From positions 1 through 64,000 of the forward strand of contig JAUJOW010000009.1 in assembly GCA_030447445.1 (NCBI GenBank): DNA of 64,000 nucleotides, given 5' to 3'. Position numbers and translations under genes: made by a program. The notes beneath the pieces are model-generated. The model worked only from the letters and a program-made list of their open reading frames with translations. It was not told the DNA's origin and searched no databases. Source of the stretch: Acidimicrobiales bacterium (lineage in GTDB: Bacteria; Actinomycetota; Acidimicrobiia; Acidimicrobiales; Iamiaceae). Positions 24,751-33,561 of this stretch are shown here, one piece after another (position 1 is the stretch's first letter; each line of letters starts with the position of its first letter).

Positions 24751-25581
24751 CTACCGTCGGAGGGCGGTCTTGGAGCGGAGTCTGGCGACCGTCAGCACTG
24801 CAAGCAGGTGGGCCGTCACCGTGCCTCCTCCTTCGAGAACGCGCCGCCTGATCCTGCTGATCAGCTCGGCCTGCGCGTCAGGGGGGAGCTCCTTGATGCC
24901 CGACTGCGTCGAGAGGTTGACGGCGTAGTCGTCGGCAGTGAAGGCGACGTCGAAGGGGTATCGCCGGATCGTCGGCTCCTCGAACAGTCCCGAGGCGCGC
25001 ACCGCCGGTCCGAGGTCTCCGACGCGATCGGGATGTTTGGTAGCCGGGTCGATTCGCTCTCCACCGACGGCGACGTAGTCGTCCTGGACGTCCCACCAGA
25101 ACTGGTCGGCGTCGTCCGGGATGACCCATGGTGTCGCCAGCGCGATGAGGTGCCCTCCGGGTCTGAGCACGGCGGCCGACTTGTGAAAACGGATGGCGGG
25201 ATCGACCCAGTGCAACGAGTTGCAGGCGAAGACGGCGTCGAAGGGTGCGGAGCCGGGATCCCACGCCTCGTAGGAGGTCGTCACCACCTCGACGGCTGGG
25301 AAGGAGGCAAGGTTCTGCCGGGCCCGCGCCGCAAGATTGCGGCCGACCTCCAGGGCCAAGACTCGAAGGCCCCGCTCCGCCAACGGACGCGTCGCTTGGC
25401 CAGTTCCCGGGCCGACCTCAACGACCGCTGAGCCCGGATGCAAGCCCGCGAGCTCGACAAGATCGTCAAAGACGAAACTCGGAGCGACCGGGCGCGACCG
25501 ATCGTAGGCATGCGCGTCCTCATCGAACGCGACGCGGAATGTGTCACGCTCGCTCGTCTCCCAGGGCGGCTTCGACGGCAT
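24751..25581 (-). CDS. Class I SAM-dependent methyltransferase
   Basis: A 276-residue methyltransferase of the type annotated as methyltransferase domain 11 or UbiE-like. Motif I is VVEVGPGTGQATRPLAERG near residues 53-71, with LALEVG for the ribose-binding acid, FDAVFACNSLHWVDP (motif II region) and LRPGGHLIALATPW (motif III region). The C-terminal third, RRYPFDVAFTADDYAVNLSTQS and later ARLRSKTALRR, is typical of this subgroup. The ATG at 25581 begins MPSKPPWETSERDTFRVAF; 27 upstream codons are open but unlike the family. Substrate unknown. Confidence 0.85.
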   Translation of the reverse strand: MPSKPPWETSERDTFRVAFDEDAHAYDRSRPVAPSFVFDDLVELAGLHPGSAVVEVGPGTGQATRPLAERGLRVLALEVGRNLAARARQNLASFPAVEVVTTSYEAWDPGSAPFDAVFACNSLHWVDPAIRFHKSAAVLRPGGHLIALATPWVIPDDADQFWWDVQDDYVAVGGERIDPATKHPDRVGDLGPAVRASGLFEEPTIRRYPFDVAFTADDYAVNLSTQSGIKELPPDAQAELISRIRRRVLEGGGTVTAHLLAVLTVARLRSKTALRR

Positions 25582-25706
25582 CGCGGGTCCAGGCCTCTCC
25601 CACGACAGCCTGCCCCAGCAACGCCAGCTCTGCGGGGGCACGTCATCGAGGGCGCGAGCCACTCGATCTGCCGGTGACCATCCGGCCGGGCGAATAGGGT
25701 CCCGCT

Positions 25707-26300
25707 GTGGACGAGCCCCGGGCCGAGCGACCCGACATGCCTGACTATGGAGTGGACACTCCGTCGTGGGTGCCGCTGCCGTGGTCGTGGGCCGCCGAGC
25801 GGCTGATCGCCAACCGCAACTTCTGGGTGGTCACTGTCTCGGCCGCCGGTCGTCCTCACGCCCTGCCGGTCTGGGGGGTGTGGGACGACGACGACGAGCG
25901 CTTCGGGTTCTCCTGTGGACCGCGGGCCCGGAAGGCCCGCAACCTCGAGGCCAATGGGCGCGCCGTGATCATGACGGCCGACACCGTCGAATGCGTCTCC
26001 ATCGAGGGCCGAGCCACCCCCGTTCGTGACGACGAGGGCCAAGCGCGATGGATCGAGCGCTACCTCGCCAAGTACCAGCCGCTCGCTCCGAGCATCAGTG
26101 CCGACTTCCTCCGTCAGAACCTCATCGTCGAGTTCGAGCCCGAGCGGGCCTTTGGGATCATCGAACGGGAGGAGGAGTTCTCGACCCGGGCAACCCGGTG
26201 GGTGTTCGGCGATGTCGGACGGAGCGCCGCCCCCGACGACGTCTCAGAGACCTGGCTGCGATGCTGTGGAGCGCGATGCGAGCGGCTCGAGCGGCCCTGA
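25707..26300 (+). CDS. Pyridoxamine 5'-phosphate oxidase-like flavin/F420-binding protein
   Basis: A 197-residue split-beta-barrel protein of the PPOX superfamily, many actinobacterial members of which use F420H2 or FMN to reduce small substrates. It contains FWVVTVSAAGRPHALPVWGVW, the cofactor-binding RKARNLEANGRAVIM and the C-terminal motif TRATRWVF. After this the frame runs ~30 further residues, including CC, which is unusual. The GTG at 25707 has TAGGGT 4 nt upstream; an ATG at 25737 is the alternative. The tail overlaps the Nudix gene start by 25 bp. Confidence 0.75.
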   Translation: MDEPRAERPDMPDYGVDTPSWVPLPWSWAAERLIANRNFWVVTVSAAGRPHALPVWGVWDDDDERFGFSCGPRARKARNLEANGRAVIMTADTVECVSIEGRATPVRDDEGQARWIERYLAKYQPLAPSISADFLRQNLIVEFEPERAFGIIEREEEFSTRATRWVFGDVGRSAAPDDVSETWLRCCGARCERLERP

Positions 26301-26737
26301 TCCTGATTTGCGAGGGCGACGTGGCGCTCATCGAGAGACATAGCGACGGTCGCGACTATTGGGTGTTCCCCGGCGGCGGGGTTGACCCCGGTGAGACGCC
26401 AGAGGTGGCAGCACTGCGAGAGGCTCGGGAAGAGCTCGGGCTCGAGGTCGTCGTCGTTCGTGAGGTGCTCGAGCTGCACGAGCAGTGGTTCGGGAGGGAG
26501 GTTCAACACTTCTTCCTCGCCGAGACACGCCAACGACGCTTCGGCGACATGACCGGTCCGGAGCTGAGGGAGATGACGCTGACCAATCGGTACGGGCGCC
26601 AGTGGGTTCCAGTTGGACGGGCCGTCGAACTCGAGTTGTTGCCGGTGCCTGCCAAGGAGCTCCTCGCCGCGGTGGCCGCAGGTCGTGCCTGGCCGGCGCA
26701 GGTCGAGGTCGTCACTACAAGCGCCGAGTCTCCGTAG
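26276..26737 (+). CDS. Nudix hydrolase
   Basis: A 153-residue Nudix protein that hydrolyses a nucleoside diphosphate linked to another moiety. The complete Nudix box GGVDPGETPEVAALREAREE followed by LG lies near residues 34-55, with the catalytic REARE-E helix intact. The N-terminus (AALILICEGDVALIERH) is the usual first strand. The ATG at 26276 lies inside the 3' end of the PPOX gene; an ATG at 26261 is also possible. Substrate not predictable. Confidence 0.85.
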   Translation: MRAARAALILICEGDVALIERHSDGRDYWVFPGGGVDPGETPEVAALREAREELGLEVVVVREVLELHEQWFGREVQHFFLAETRQRRFGDMTGPELREMTLTNRYGRQWVPVGRAVELELLPVPAKELLAAVAAGRAWPAQVEVVTTSAESP

Positions 26738-26752
26738 CCGTCCCCTATCGCC

Positions 26753-26764
26753 GGGGGGGGGGGG
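26753..26764. repeat. Run of twelve G
   Basis: A 12-base G homopolymer lies 16 bp after the Nudix stop codon and before the tRNA gene. It may be slippage-prone or of uncertain length in the assembly. Confidence 0.9.
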
Positions 26765-26868
26765 ACCGCCGCCGCCGTCTTCGAGCGGGCACACATGAGG
26801 GACACGGCAGCCGTTCTCGTGCGGTACTTCCCCCCGGGCGATCCGCCCTGGTAGGGCCCAGAATCTCG

Positions 26869-26943
26869 TGGCGCCCTCGGCAGGACTCGAACCTGCGCAC
26901 ACGGCTCCGGAGGCCGATGCTCTATCCGCTGAGCTACGAGGGC
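26869..26943 (-). tRNA. tRNA-Arg(CCG)
   Basis: On the minus strand the 7-bp acceptor stem GCCCTCG/CGAGGGC, a D-arm GCTC-AGCGGATA-GAGC, the anticodon loop CTCCGGA (anticodon CCG) and a T-arm GCAGG-TTCGAGT-CCTGC fold into a complete cloverleaf. The discriminator is G and CCA is encoded (26869-26871). The outermost anticodon-stem pair appears to be a T-T mismatch. It decodes CGG, an abundant Arg codon at this GC content. Confidence 0.93.
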
Positions 26944-27011
26944 GAGCCCGCAAGGCTAGCGCAGGCCCATCCTCGGGCCGGGTGGGGGCGAGCGGTCGGA
27001 GGGCGCTCCAC

Positions 27012-27017
27012 TACGAT
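27012..27017 (+). promoter_or_regulatory. -10 element TACGAT, leaderless promoter of the response regulator
   Basis: TACGAT ends 6 nt before the ATG at 27024. Confidence 0.4.
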
Positions 27018-27023
27018 CCGACG

Positions 27024-27394
27024 ATGACCGGCCCGACCATCCTCGTGGTCGACGACGACCCGGTGATACTCGACCTCCTGGCTGTCAACTTCGAGCTCGA
27101 GGGCTACACGGTGCTCCGGGCCTCCGACGGCGAGGAGGCCCTGGACGTCCGCGCGAGCAGCACCCCGACGTGGTGGTCAGCGACATCATGATGCCCAAGC
27201 GCAGCGGGATCGAGGTGGTGATGGAGCTCAAGGCCGATCCCGCCACAGCCGCCATCCCGGTGGTGCTCGTCTCGGCCAAGGCCCTGGCCAGCGACGTCCG
27301 GGCCGGGCGCGAGGCCGGCGCCGACGACTACGTGACCAAGCCGTTCGAGCCCGACGACCTGCTGGCGCGGGTCGACAAGCTCGTCGGTCGCTGA
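27024..27394 (+). CDS. Single-domain response regulator (receiver only), frameshifted
   Basis: A CheY-like receiver domain of about 123 residues without an output domain. The acidic pocket is in ILVVDDDPVILDLL, the phosphoacceptor Asp in DVVVSDIMMPKRSG, the Thr/Ser switch in VVLVSAKAL, and the conserved lysine in DDYVTKPFEPDDLL. The frame changes near 27150-27158: adding one base turns the broken reading into a continuous ALD...EQHPDVVVSD. This is most likely a sequencing indel. It is followed 11 bp later by argS. Its histidine kinase is not in the window. Confidence 0.8.
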
Positions 27395-27405
27395 CCCGAC
27401 CCGGC

Positions 27406-29013
27406 ATGATCCGCGACGACCTCGCCCAGTCGCTGCGTGGCGCCCTCGGCGCGCTGGGGGTCGACCCTCCGCCGGGCACCGTGCACCTCGAGCGACCGGC
27501 GCGACGAGAGCGGCGACTGGTCGTCGAACGTGGCCCTGGCCTCGGCCAAGGGCACCGGCCGCAACCCCCGGCAGCTCGCGCAACAGGTGGTCGCCCACCT
27601 CGCCGCCGACCCGCCGGCCCACGTGGCCCGGGTCGAGGTTGCCGGCCCCGGCTTCGTCAACTTCCACCTGCACCCGACGTGGCTGCACGACGTGCTCACC
27701 GAGGTGGTCACCGCCGGCACCGACGGGTACGCCCGGCTCACCTCTTCGGTCGGGGAGCGGGTGCAGATCGAGTTCGTGTCGGCCAACCCCACCGGGCCGA
27801 TCCACGTCGGCAACGGCTGGTTCGCCTCCTACGGCGACGCCCTCGGCCGGCTCCTCGAGCGCTGCGGCGCCGACGTCAGCCGGGAGTACTACGTCAACGA
27901 CACCGGCGGCCAGATCCGCCGGCTCGGCGCCAGCGTGCTGGCCCGCCGGTCAGGCCGCCCCGTACCTGAGGACGGCTACCCCGGTGGGTTCGTCAAGGGC
28001 TTGGCCTCCGCCTACGACGGGTCCGACGACGTCGAGGTCGCCGGGCGGTGGGCAGCCGAGCGCATCGTCGGCTTCATCCGCCACCAGATGGAGTCCGTGC
28101 ACATCCACTACGACACCTGGTTCAGCCAGGCCTCGATCGAGGAGAGCGAGGCGGTGGTCGAGACCGTCGGCGCGCTGGCCGAGCGTGGTCTCGTCCACCA
28201 GCGGGAGGGGGCCACCTGGCTGCGCACCGGCGACTTCGGTGATCCCCGCGAGGAGCGGGTCCTGCGCAAGGCCGACGGCGACTACACCTACCTGGCCGGC
28301 GACCTCGCCTACCACCGGGACAAGTTCCTGGTCCGGGGCTTCGACCGGGTGATCGACGTGTGGGGCGCTGACCACCACGGCCAGGTGGCCAGCCTGCTGG
28401 CCGGGGTGGAGGCGCTCGGGGTGGAGCGGGGCCGCCTCGAGGTCCGCCTCGGACAGATGGTCTCGCTCACGAGCGGACGGATGTCGAAGCGGGCCGGCAA
28501 CGCCGTCGACCTCGACGATCTGGTCGACGAGATCGGCGCCGACGCCATGCGCCTGCTCTCGCTGCTCACGTCGATCGACCAGGCCGTCACCATCGACCTC
28601 GACAAGGTGCGGGCGGAGTCGCGGAGTCGCCCGTGTACTACGTGCAGTACGCCCACACCCGCATCGCATCGATCGGGCGAGTGGCCGCCGAGCGGGAGGT
28701 CGAGCGGCGCCCCCTGGCCGACGTCGACCTCGGTCTTCTGACCCACGAGCGCGAGCTGGAGGTGCTGCGCTCGCTGTCGGCGCTGCCGGAGGTGGTCGCC
28801 CTCGCCACCGCCGAGCGGGCGCCCCACAAGGTGGGCACGTGGGTGCGGGAGCTGGCCGACCGCTTCCACGGCTTCTACCACGACTGCTCGGTGCTGGGTG
28901 GCGACGTCGAACCCGAGCAGACGCAGGCCAGGCTGTGGCTCGTGGAGGCGGCCAGGGTCGGCTTCGCCATCGGTCTCCACCTGCTCGGCGTGTCCGCCCC
29001 GGACCGCATGTGA
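27406..29013 (+). CDS. argS: Arginyl-tRNA synthetase, two compensating frameshifts in the sequence
   Basis: Class I ArgRS that charges tRNA-Arg. It begins MIRDDLAQSLRGALGALGVD. The HIGH-type motif is SANPTGPIHVGNGW and the KMSKS-type motif is GRMSKRAGNAVDLDDLVDE; the anticodon-binding DALR domain (PVYYVQYAHTRIASI and on to the end) closes it. The reading frame changes near 27490-27500, where removing one C joins VHLER to DESGDWSSNV, and again near 28615-28630, where one added base joins KVRAES to AESPVYYVQ. Since argS is essential and the two indels restore each other, assembly errors are likely. Its stop overlaps lysA as GTGA. Confidence 0.88.
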
Positions 29014-30278
29014 CCACGTTCCCCCGGTACCTGTTGCCCGACACCGCGGTGGTGGGCGACGACGGCTGGTTGGTCATCGGCGGCTGCCACACCGGTGAGC
29101 TGGCCGCCCGCTTCGGTACGCCGCTGTTCGTGTACGACGAGACCCACCTCCGGGCGCGGTGCCGGGAGGCCGTGGCCGCCTTCGGCGACGGCGTGGCCTA
29201 CGCCACCAAGGCGTTCCTGTGCCGGGCCATGGCCGAGCTGGCGGTGGCCGAGGGCATGTCCCTCGACGTGGCCACCGAAGGCGAGCTCCACGTGGCGCTC
29301 GCCGCTGGCGCCGACCCCGGTCGCCTCGTGCTCCACGGCAACAACAAGAGCGACGCCGAGCTGCGCCGGGCCCGAGAGGTGGGCGTGGGCCGCACCGTGG
29401 TCGACTCCTTCGACGAGATGGACCGCCTCGACCGGCTCCACCGCGCCGACGGCCGGGTGCCCAAGGTGCTCGTGCGGGTCACGCCCGGCATCGAGGCCCA
29501 CACCCACGAGTACGTCCGCACCGGCCAGGACGACTCGAAGTTCGGGTTCACGCTGTCCACCGGTCGGGCCCACGCCGCCGTCGAGCGGGCCCGGGCGTCG
29601 CGCTCGGTCGAACTCGTGGGGGTGCACGTCCACATCGGGAGCCAGGTGTTCGTGGCCGACTTCTTCAGTGAGGCCGTGGCCGCCATCGCCCCGTTCTTCG
29701 AGCCGCTCGGGCTGCCCGAGCTGTCGATCGGCGGCGGGGTGGGCGTGGCCTACGTCGAGGGCGAGGCGGCGCCGAGCATTCCCGAGTGGGGGAAGGCGGT
29801 GCGGACGGCGTGCGCCGAGGCCGGCATCACCGCCCGGGTGACGGCCGAGCCTGGGCGGGCCATAGTGGCCGGCGCCGCCGTCACGCTGTACACGGTCGGT
29901 ACCGTGAAGGACCTGCCCGGCATCCGCACCTACGTGTCGGTCGACGGGGGCATGAGCGACAACCCCCGACCGGTGCTCTACGGCAGCGGGTACGAGACGT
30001 TCCTGGCCCGCGCCGTCGACGCCGACCGGACCCGCGTGGTCACGGTCGTCGGCAAGCACTGCGAGTCCGGCGACGTGCTGGTCCGGGACGCTCGGCTTCC
30101 CGCTGACCTGGCCGTCGGCGACGTGATGGCCACTCCGGTCACCGGCGCCTACGGCCACTCGATGGGATCCAACTACAACAAGGTGCCCCGTCCCCCAGTG
30201 GTCTTCGTCGCCGACGGTGACGCCCGGTTGGTCGTCCGCAGGGAAACCCTCGACGACCTGCTGCGACTCGATCGCTGA
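29010..30278 (+). CDS. lysA: Diaminopimelate decarboxylase
   Basis: A 422-residue PLP enzyme (fold type III) that converts meso-diaminopimelate to L-lysine. The PLP lysine is in VAYATKAFLC (Lys about 66), with GVHVHIGSQV, SIGGGVGVAY (phosphate-binding glycines), TAEPGRAIVAGA, the active-site cysteine in VGKHCESGDVL, and TGAYGHSMGSNYN. The GTG at 29010 overlaps the argS stop. argS-lysA-hom-thrC is a typical actinobacterial order linking the aspartate-family pathways. Confidence 0.94.
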   Translation: MTTFPRYLLPDTAVVGDDGWLVIGGCHTGELAARFGTPLFVYDETHLRARCREAVAAFGDGVAYATKAFLCRAMAELAVAEGMSLDVATEGELHVALAAGADPGRLVLHGNNKSDAELRRAREVGVGRTVVDSFDEMDRLDRLHRADGRVPKVLVRVTPGIEAHTHEYVRTGQDDSKFGFTLSTGRAHAAVERARASRSVELVGVHVHIGSQVFVADFFSEAVAAIAPFFEPLGLPELSIGGGVGVAYVEGEAAPSIPEWGKAVRTACAEAGITARVTAEPGRAIVAGAAVTLYTVGTVKDLPGIRTYVSVDGGMSDNPRPVLYGSGYETFLARAVDADRTRVVTVVGKHCESGDVLVRDARLPADLAVGDVMATPVTGAYGHSMGSNYNKVPRPPVVFVADGDARLVVRRETLDDLLRLDR

Positions 30279-30329
30279 TCTATCGCCGTCACTCGTTCGC
30301 TGCGCTCACTCCGTTCCGGCGAGCTTGAG

Positions 30330-30421
30330 GACGGCGCCTGTGGCGCCGTCGTCTCTCGGTCGGTCGACCAGCCAAGCTGGATCGACCGGCGCGCCGAGGG
30401 GGCCGGCGGAGCCGCCCCCTC
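30330..30421. terminator. Array of three GC hairpins between lysA and hom
   Basis: Three consecutive stem-loops occur in ~90 nt. GACGGCGCC-TGT-GGCGCCGTC is at 30330-30350. CGGTCGACCAGC-CAA-GCTGGATCGACCG, with one bulge, is at 30361-30388. A GAGGGGGC...CCCCCTC stem with one bulge is at 30396-30421. No U-tract follows. They may terminate lysA transcription, form a structured leader, or be a repeat element: the flank GAGTGAGCGCAGCGAACGAG (minus strand, near 30300) recalls the repeats before rho and rpiB. Confidence 0.5.
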
Positions 30422-30469
30422 GGGCACCCCCCACTGCGAACGAGTAATGGCGGACGTGTACGGCATCGG

Positions 30470-30475
30470 TACCGT
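30470..30475 (+). promoter_or_regulatory. -10 element TACCGT, leaderless promoter of hom
   Basis: TACCGT ends 6 nt before the hom GTG at 30482, indicating that hom has its own promoter downstream of the hairpin array. Confidence 0.45.
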
Positions 30476-30481
30476 AGCGGG

Positions 30482-31762
30482 GTGGACGGGTCGGTGGTGC
30501 GGGTTGGTGTGCTGGGGTGCGGCAACGTGGGCGCCGCGCTCGTCGAGCTGTTGCGCACCCAGGGCGACGAGATCGGTGCCCGCACCGGTGTGCGCATCGA
30601 GGTGGTGCGGGTGGCCGTGCGCAGCCTGTCCCGGGAGCGGCCGGTGGTGCTGCCCGAGGACGTGCTGACCAACGACGCCGCCGCCGTCGTGGCCGACCCC
30701 TCGGTCGACGTGATCGTCGAGGTGATCGGCGGCATCGAACCGGCCCGCGAGCTGATCACCGCCGCCCTGAAGTCCGGCAAGCCCGTGGTCACGGCCAACA
30801 AGGAGCTGCTGGCCAACGTCGGTGCCGAGCTGTTCGAGGTGGCCGAAGCGGCCGGGGTGGACCTGCTGTTCGAGGCAGCCGTGGCCGGGGGGGTCCCCTT
30901 CATCCGCCCGCTGCGGGAGTCGCTGGTGGGGGAGCGCATCCACCGGGTGATCGGCATCGTGAACGGCACCACCAACTACATCCTCACCCGCATGACCGAG
31001 GACGGCGTGTCGTACCAGGCCGCCCTCGCCGAGGCCCAGAGCCTCGGCTACGCCGAGCGCGACCCCACCGCCGACGTCGAGGGCTACGACGCCGGGGCGA
31101 AGGCCGCCATCATCGCCTCCATCGCCTTCGGCGTGCGGGTGGTGGCCGGCGACGTGTACCACGAGGGCATCTCCGGGCTCACCCCCGCCGACATCGGTTT
31201 CGCCACCCGGCTCGGCTACGTGGTCAAGCTGCTGGCCGTGGCCGAGCTCATCGACGGAGAGGTCGGCGTGCGAGTCCACCCGGCCATGGTCCCGGCCACC
31301 CACCCCCTGGCCAGCGTGCGCGACAGCTACAACGCCCTCTTCGTCGAGGGCGAGTCGGTGGGCAACCTCATGTTCTACGGGCGGGGAGCGGGAGGCCGGC
31401 CCACGGCCAGCGCCGTGCTGGGCGACCTCATCGACGCCGCCGGCAACCTCCGCCGGGGGGCGCACGCCACCATCGGGTCCCTGACCAAGGCCCGCATCCG
31501 ACCCGTCGACGACGCCACCTCCGAGTACTACCTGAACGTCGAGGTGGCCGACCGCCCCGGCGTGCTGGCCGCCGTGGCCGGAGCGTTCGGGCGCCACGGC
31601 GTGTCCATCCGGGCCATGGAGCAGGAGGGCCTGGGGGACGAGGCTCGCATCGTGTTCATCACCCACACCGCCCGTGAGGCCGACATGGCCGCCACGTTGG
31701 CCGGGCTGCGAGAGCTCGACGCCGTCGACCGGGTGGTGTCCCTCCTCCGGGTCGTCTCGTGA
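30482..31762 (+). CDS. hom: Homoserine dehydrogenase with C-terminal ACT domain
   Basis: A 426-residue NAD(P)-dependent enzyme reducing aspartate semialdehyde to homoserine. The nucleotide-binding loop is VGVLGCGNVGAALV, followed by VTANKELLA, EAAVAGGVPFIRPL, GIVNGTTNYILT and GYAERDPTADVEGYDAGAKAAI, all family signatures. A regulatory ACT domain (LNVEVADRPGVLAAVAGAFG) begins near residue 348 and probably gives feedback inhibition by threonine. The GTG at 30482 has a -10 box 6 nt upstream. thrC follows after a 10-nt gap tiled by a micro-ORF. Confidence 0.95.
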   Translation: MDGSVVRVGVLGCGNVGAALVELLRTQGDEIGARTGVRIEVVRVAVRSLSRERPVVLPEDVLTNDAAAVVADPSVDVIVEVIGGIEPARELITAALKSGKPVVTANKELLANVGAELFEVAEAAGVDLLFEAAVAGGVPFIRPLRESLVGERIHRVIGIVNGTTNYILTRMTEDGVSYQAALAEAQSLGYAERDPTADVEGYDAGAKAAIIASIAFGVRVVAGDVYHEGISGLTPADIGFATRLGYVVKLLAVAELIDGEVGVRVHPAMVPATHPLASVRDSYNALFVEGESVGNLMFYGRGAGGRPTASAVLGDLIDAAGNLRRGAHATIGSLTKARIRPVDDATSEYYLNVEVADRPGVLAAVAGAFGRHGVSIRAMEQEGLGDEARIVFITHTAREADMAATLAGLRELDAVDRVVSLLRVVS

Positions 31763-31776
31763 AGGTTCGGCTGTGA
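31759..31776 (+). other. Micro-ORF VKVRL bridging hom and thrC
   Basis: GTG AAG GTT CGG CTG TGA overlaps the hom stop as GTGA, and its stop overlaps the thrC GTG as GTGA. GTGAAG occurs at both ends, 14 bp apart, the same period as in the DUF3090 repeat. Confidence 0.4.
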
Positions 31777-33170
31777 AGTACGTGAGCACCCGGGGCGAGG
31801 CACCGGTCCTCGACTTCGGCGACGTCCTGCTCTGCGGCTTGGCCACCGACGGCGGGCTCTACGTCCCCGAGGAGTGGCCCCGCCTCCCCGAGTCGGCGCT
31901 CTCGGCCGCCGGACGGCCGTACGCGGCAGTGGCGGCGGAGGTGATGTGGCCCTACGTCGAGGGGAGCGTCGATCGGGCCGCCTTCGACGCCATGGTGGCC
32001 GACGCCTACGCCCTCTTCGCCCACCCCGACGTCTGCCCGGTGCGGGAGATCGACGACGGCCTCTGGCTGCTCGAGCTCTTCCACGGGCCCACGCTCGCCT
32101 TCAAGGACGTCGCCCTCCAGCTCGTCGGGCGCCTGTTCGACCACGAGCTGACCCGACGCGGCGAGCGGGCCACCATCGTGGTGGCCACCTCCGGTGACAC
32201 CGGGTCGGCGGCCATCGAAGCCTGTCGAGGTCGGGACACCCTCGACATCGTGGTGCTGCACCCGGCCGGGCGCACGAGCGAGGTGCAGCGCCGCCAGATG
32301 ACGACGGTGGGGGAGCCCAACGTCCACAACGTGGCCGTCGACGGCACCTTCGACGACTGCCAGGACCTGGTGAAGGCCATGTTCGCCGACCCCTCGCTGC
32401 GGGCCGACGTCGGGCTGGCGGCCATGAACTCGATCAACTGGGGCCGGGTGATGGCCCAGGTCGTCTACTACGCGACCGCCGCCGCCAGCGTGGCTCCCGG
32501 CCGGGCGCCGGTGGCCTTCTCGGTGCCGACCGGGAACTTCGGCAACGTGCTGGCCGGTTGGGTGGCCCGCCGAACCGGCCTCCCCATCGCGCAGCTCGTC
32601 ATCGGTTCCAACCGCAACGACATCCTCGTCCGCTGGCTCGCCACCGGAGCCATGGAGCAGCGGACCGTCCACCCCACCATCAGCCCCAGCATGGACATCC
32701 AGGTGTCCAGCAACGTCGAGCGCCTCCTCTTCGAGCTCTACGACCGCGACGGGCAGGTGGTCGCCGAGCGCATGGCCGAGCTGCGGGCCGAGGGCCGCGT
32801 CGACCTCGGCGACACCCGCTTGGCCCCGGTCAGCGAGGTGCTCGACGGAGCCGCCTTCGACGACGACGCCACCCGAGCCGAGATCGCCCGCACCCACGCC
32901 GCCACGGGCGTGCTGCTCGACCCGCACTCGGCGGTGGCGGTGGCGGCCGCTCGGGCCCGCCAGCGCCATCCCGCCGTCCCCATGGTCTGCCTGGCCACGG
33001 CCCATCCGGCCAAGTTCCCCGACGCCGTCGAGGAGGCCACCGGCATCAGGCCGCCCCTGCCCGACGCGCTCGCCGACCTGTTCGACCGCCAGGAGCGGTA
33101 CGAGTCGCTGCCCAACGACCTGGCCGCCGTCTCGGCCCACGTGCGGGCCGTGGTCAGGCGCCGGGGCTGA
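31773..33170 (+). CDS. thrC: Threonine synthase
   Basis: A 465-residue PLP-dependent synthase converting O-phosphohomoserine to threonine. The N-terminus MKYVSTRGEAPVLDFGDVLL (initiated by GTG) is typical of the long bacterial class. The PLP lysine is in FHGPTLAFKDVALQ (Lys about 111), with ATSGDTGSAAIEACRGRD, MNSINWGRVMAQ and FSVPTGNFGNVLAGW for cofactor and phosphate contacts. It follows hom, but no GHMP-type homoserine kinase gene is present; the apgM-like gene downstream may fill that step. The 3' end overlaps the convergent vapC stop by 17 bp. Confidence 0.95.
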   Translation: MKYVSTRGEAPVLDFGDVLLCGLATDGGLYVPEEWPRLPESALSAAGRPYAAVAAEVMWPYVEGSVDRAAFDAMVADAYALFAHPDVCPVREIDDGLWLLELFHGPTLAFKDVALQLVGRLFDHELTRRGERATIVVATSGDTGSAAIEACRGRDTLDIVVLHPAGRTSEVQRRQMTTVGEPNVHNVAVDGTFDDCQDLVKAMFADPSLRADVGLAAMNSINWGRVMAQVVYYATAAASVAPGRAPVAFSVPTGNFGNVLAGWVARRTGLPIAQLVIGSNRNDILVRWLATGAMEQRTVHPTISPSMDIQVSSNVERLLFELYDRDGQVVAERMAELRAEGRVDLGDTRLAPVSEVLDGAAFDDDATRAEIARTHAATGVLLDPHSAVAVAAARARQRHPAVPMVCLATAHPAKFPDAVEEATGIRPPLPDALADLFDRQERYESLPNDLAAVSAHVRAVVRRRG

Positions 33171-33561
33171 CCACCTCGAGCCCGAAGGCGGTGCCGGCGT
33201 CGGCCATCCGCCGGTCGTAGGTGACGACGTGGTGGAGGCGACGCCCGAGGAGGAGGGCAGTGGCCACGTGGATGGCGTCGAGCGTTCGCAGACCAGGGTG
33301 GTGAAGGTGGCGAGCCCGGTCGAACACGCCGTCGTCGACGGCGATCAGGGTGGTGCTGCGGAGGACGGCCTCTGCTCGTGCCATGCCGTCGGGGTCGATG
33401 ATCCGGGTCCGGCCGGTCACCTCGACGACAGCGAGCTCGGAGGCGACCCGGCCTTGCCAGCGGAGCAGGTGCTGGCGCAGCTCCTTCGACCCCGGCTCGC
33501 GGAAGACCCGCTTGAGCAGCGCCGAGGAGTCGACGTAGACGATGTCAGAGCCGGTCGGCAC
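33154..33561 (-). CDS. vapC: PIN-domain toxin, VapC family
   Basis: A 135-residue PIN-domain ribonuclease, the toxin half of a VapBC module that cleaves tRNA or rRNA. The acidic residues are visible: Asp in YVDSSALLKRV, Glu in SELAVVEVTGR, Asp in LRTLDAIHVATALLL and Asp in VTYDRRMAD. The GTG at 33561 gives the usual start MPTGSDIVYVDSS. The preceding antitoxin frame ends at 33545 and overlaps, as expected for VapBC, but that antitoxin is decapitated. The cassette is wedged between thrC and the apgM-like gene on the opposite strand, a probable insertion. Confidence 0.8.
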   Translation of the reverse strand: MPTGSDIVYVDSSALLKRVFREPGSKELRQHLLRWQGRVASELAVVEVTGRTRIIDPDGMARAEAVLRSTTLIAVDDGVFDRARHLHHPGLRTLDAIHVATALLLGRRLHHVVTYDRRMADAGTAFGLEVVSPGA

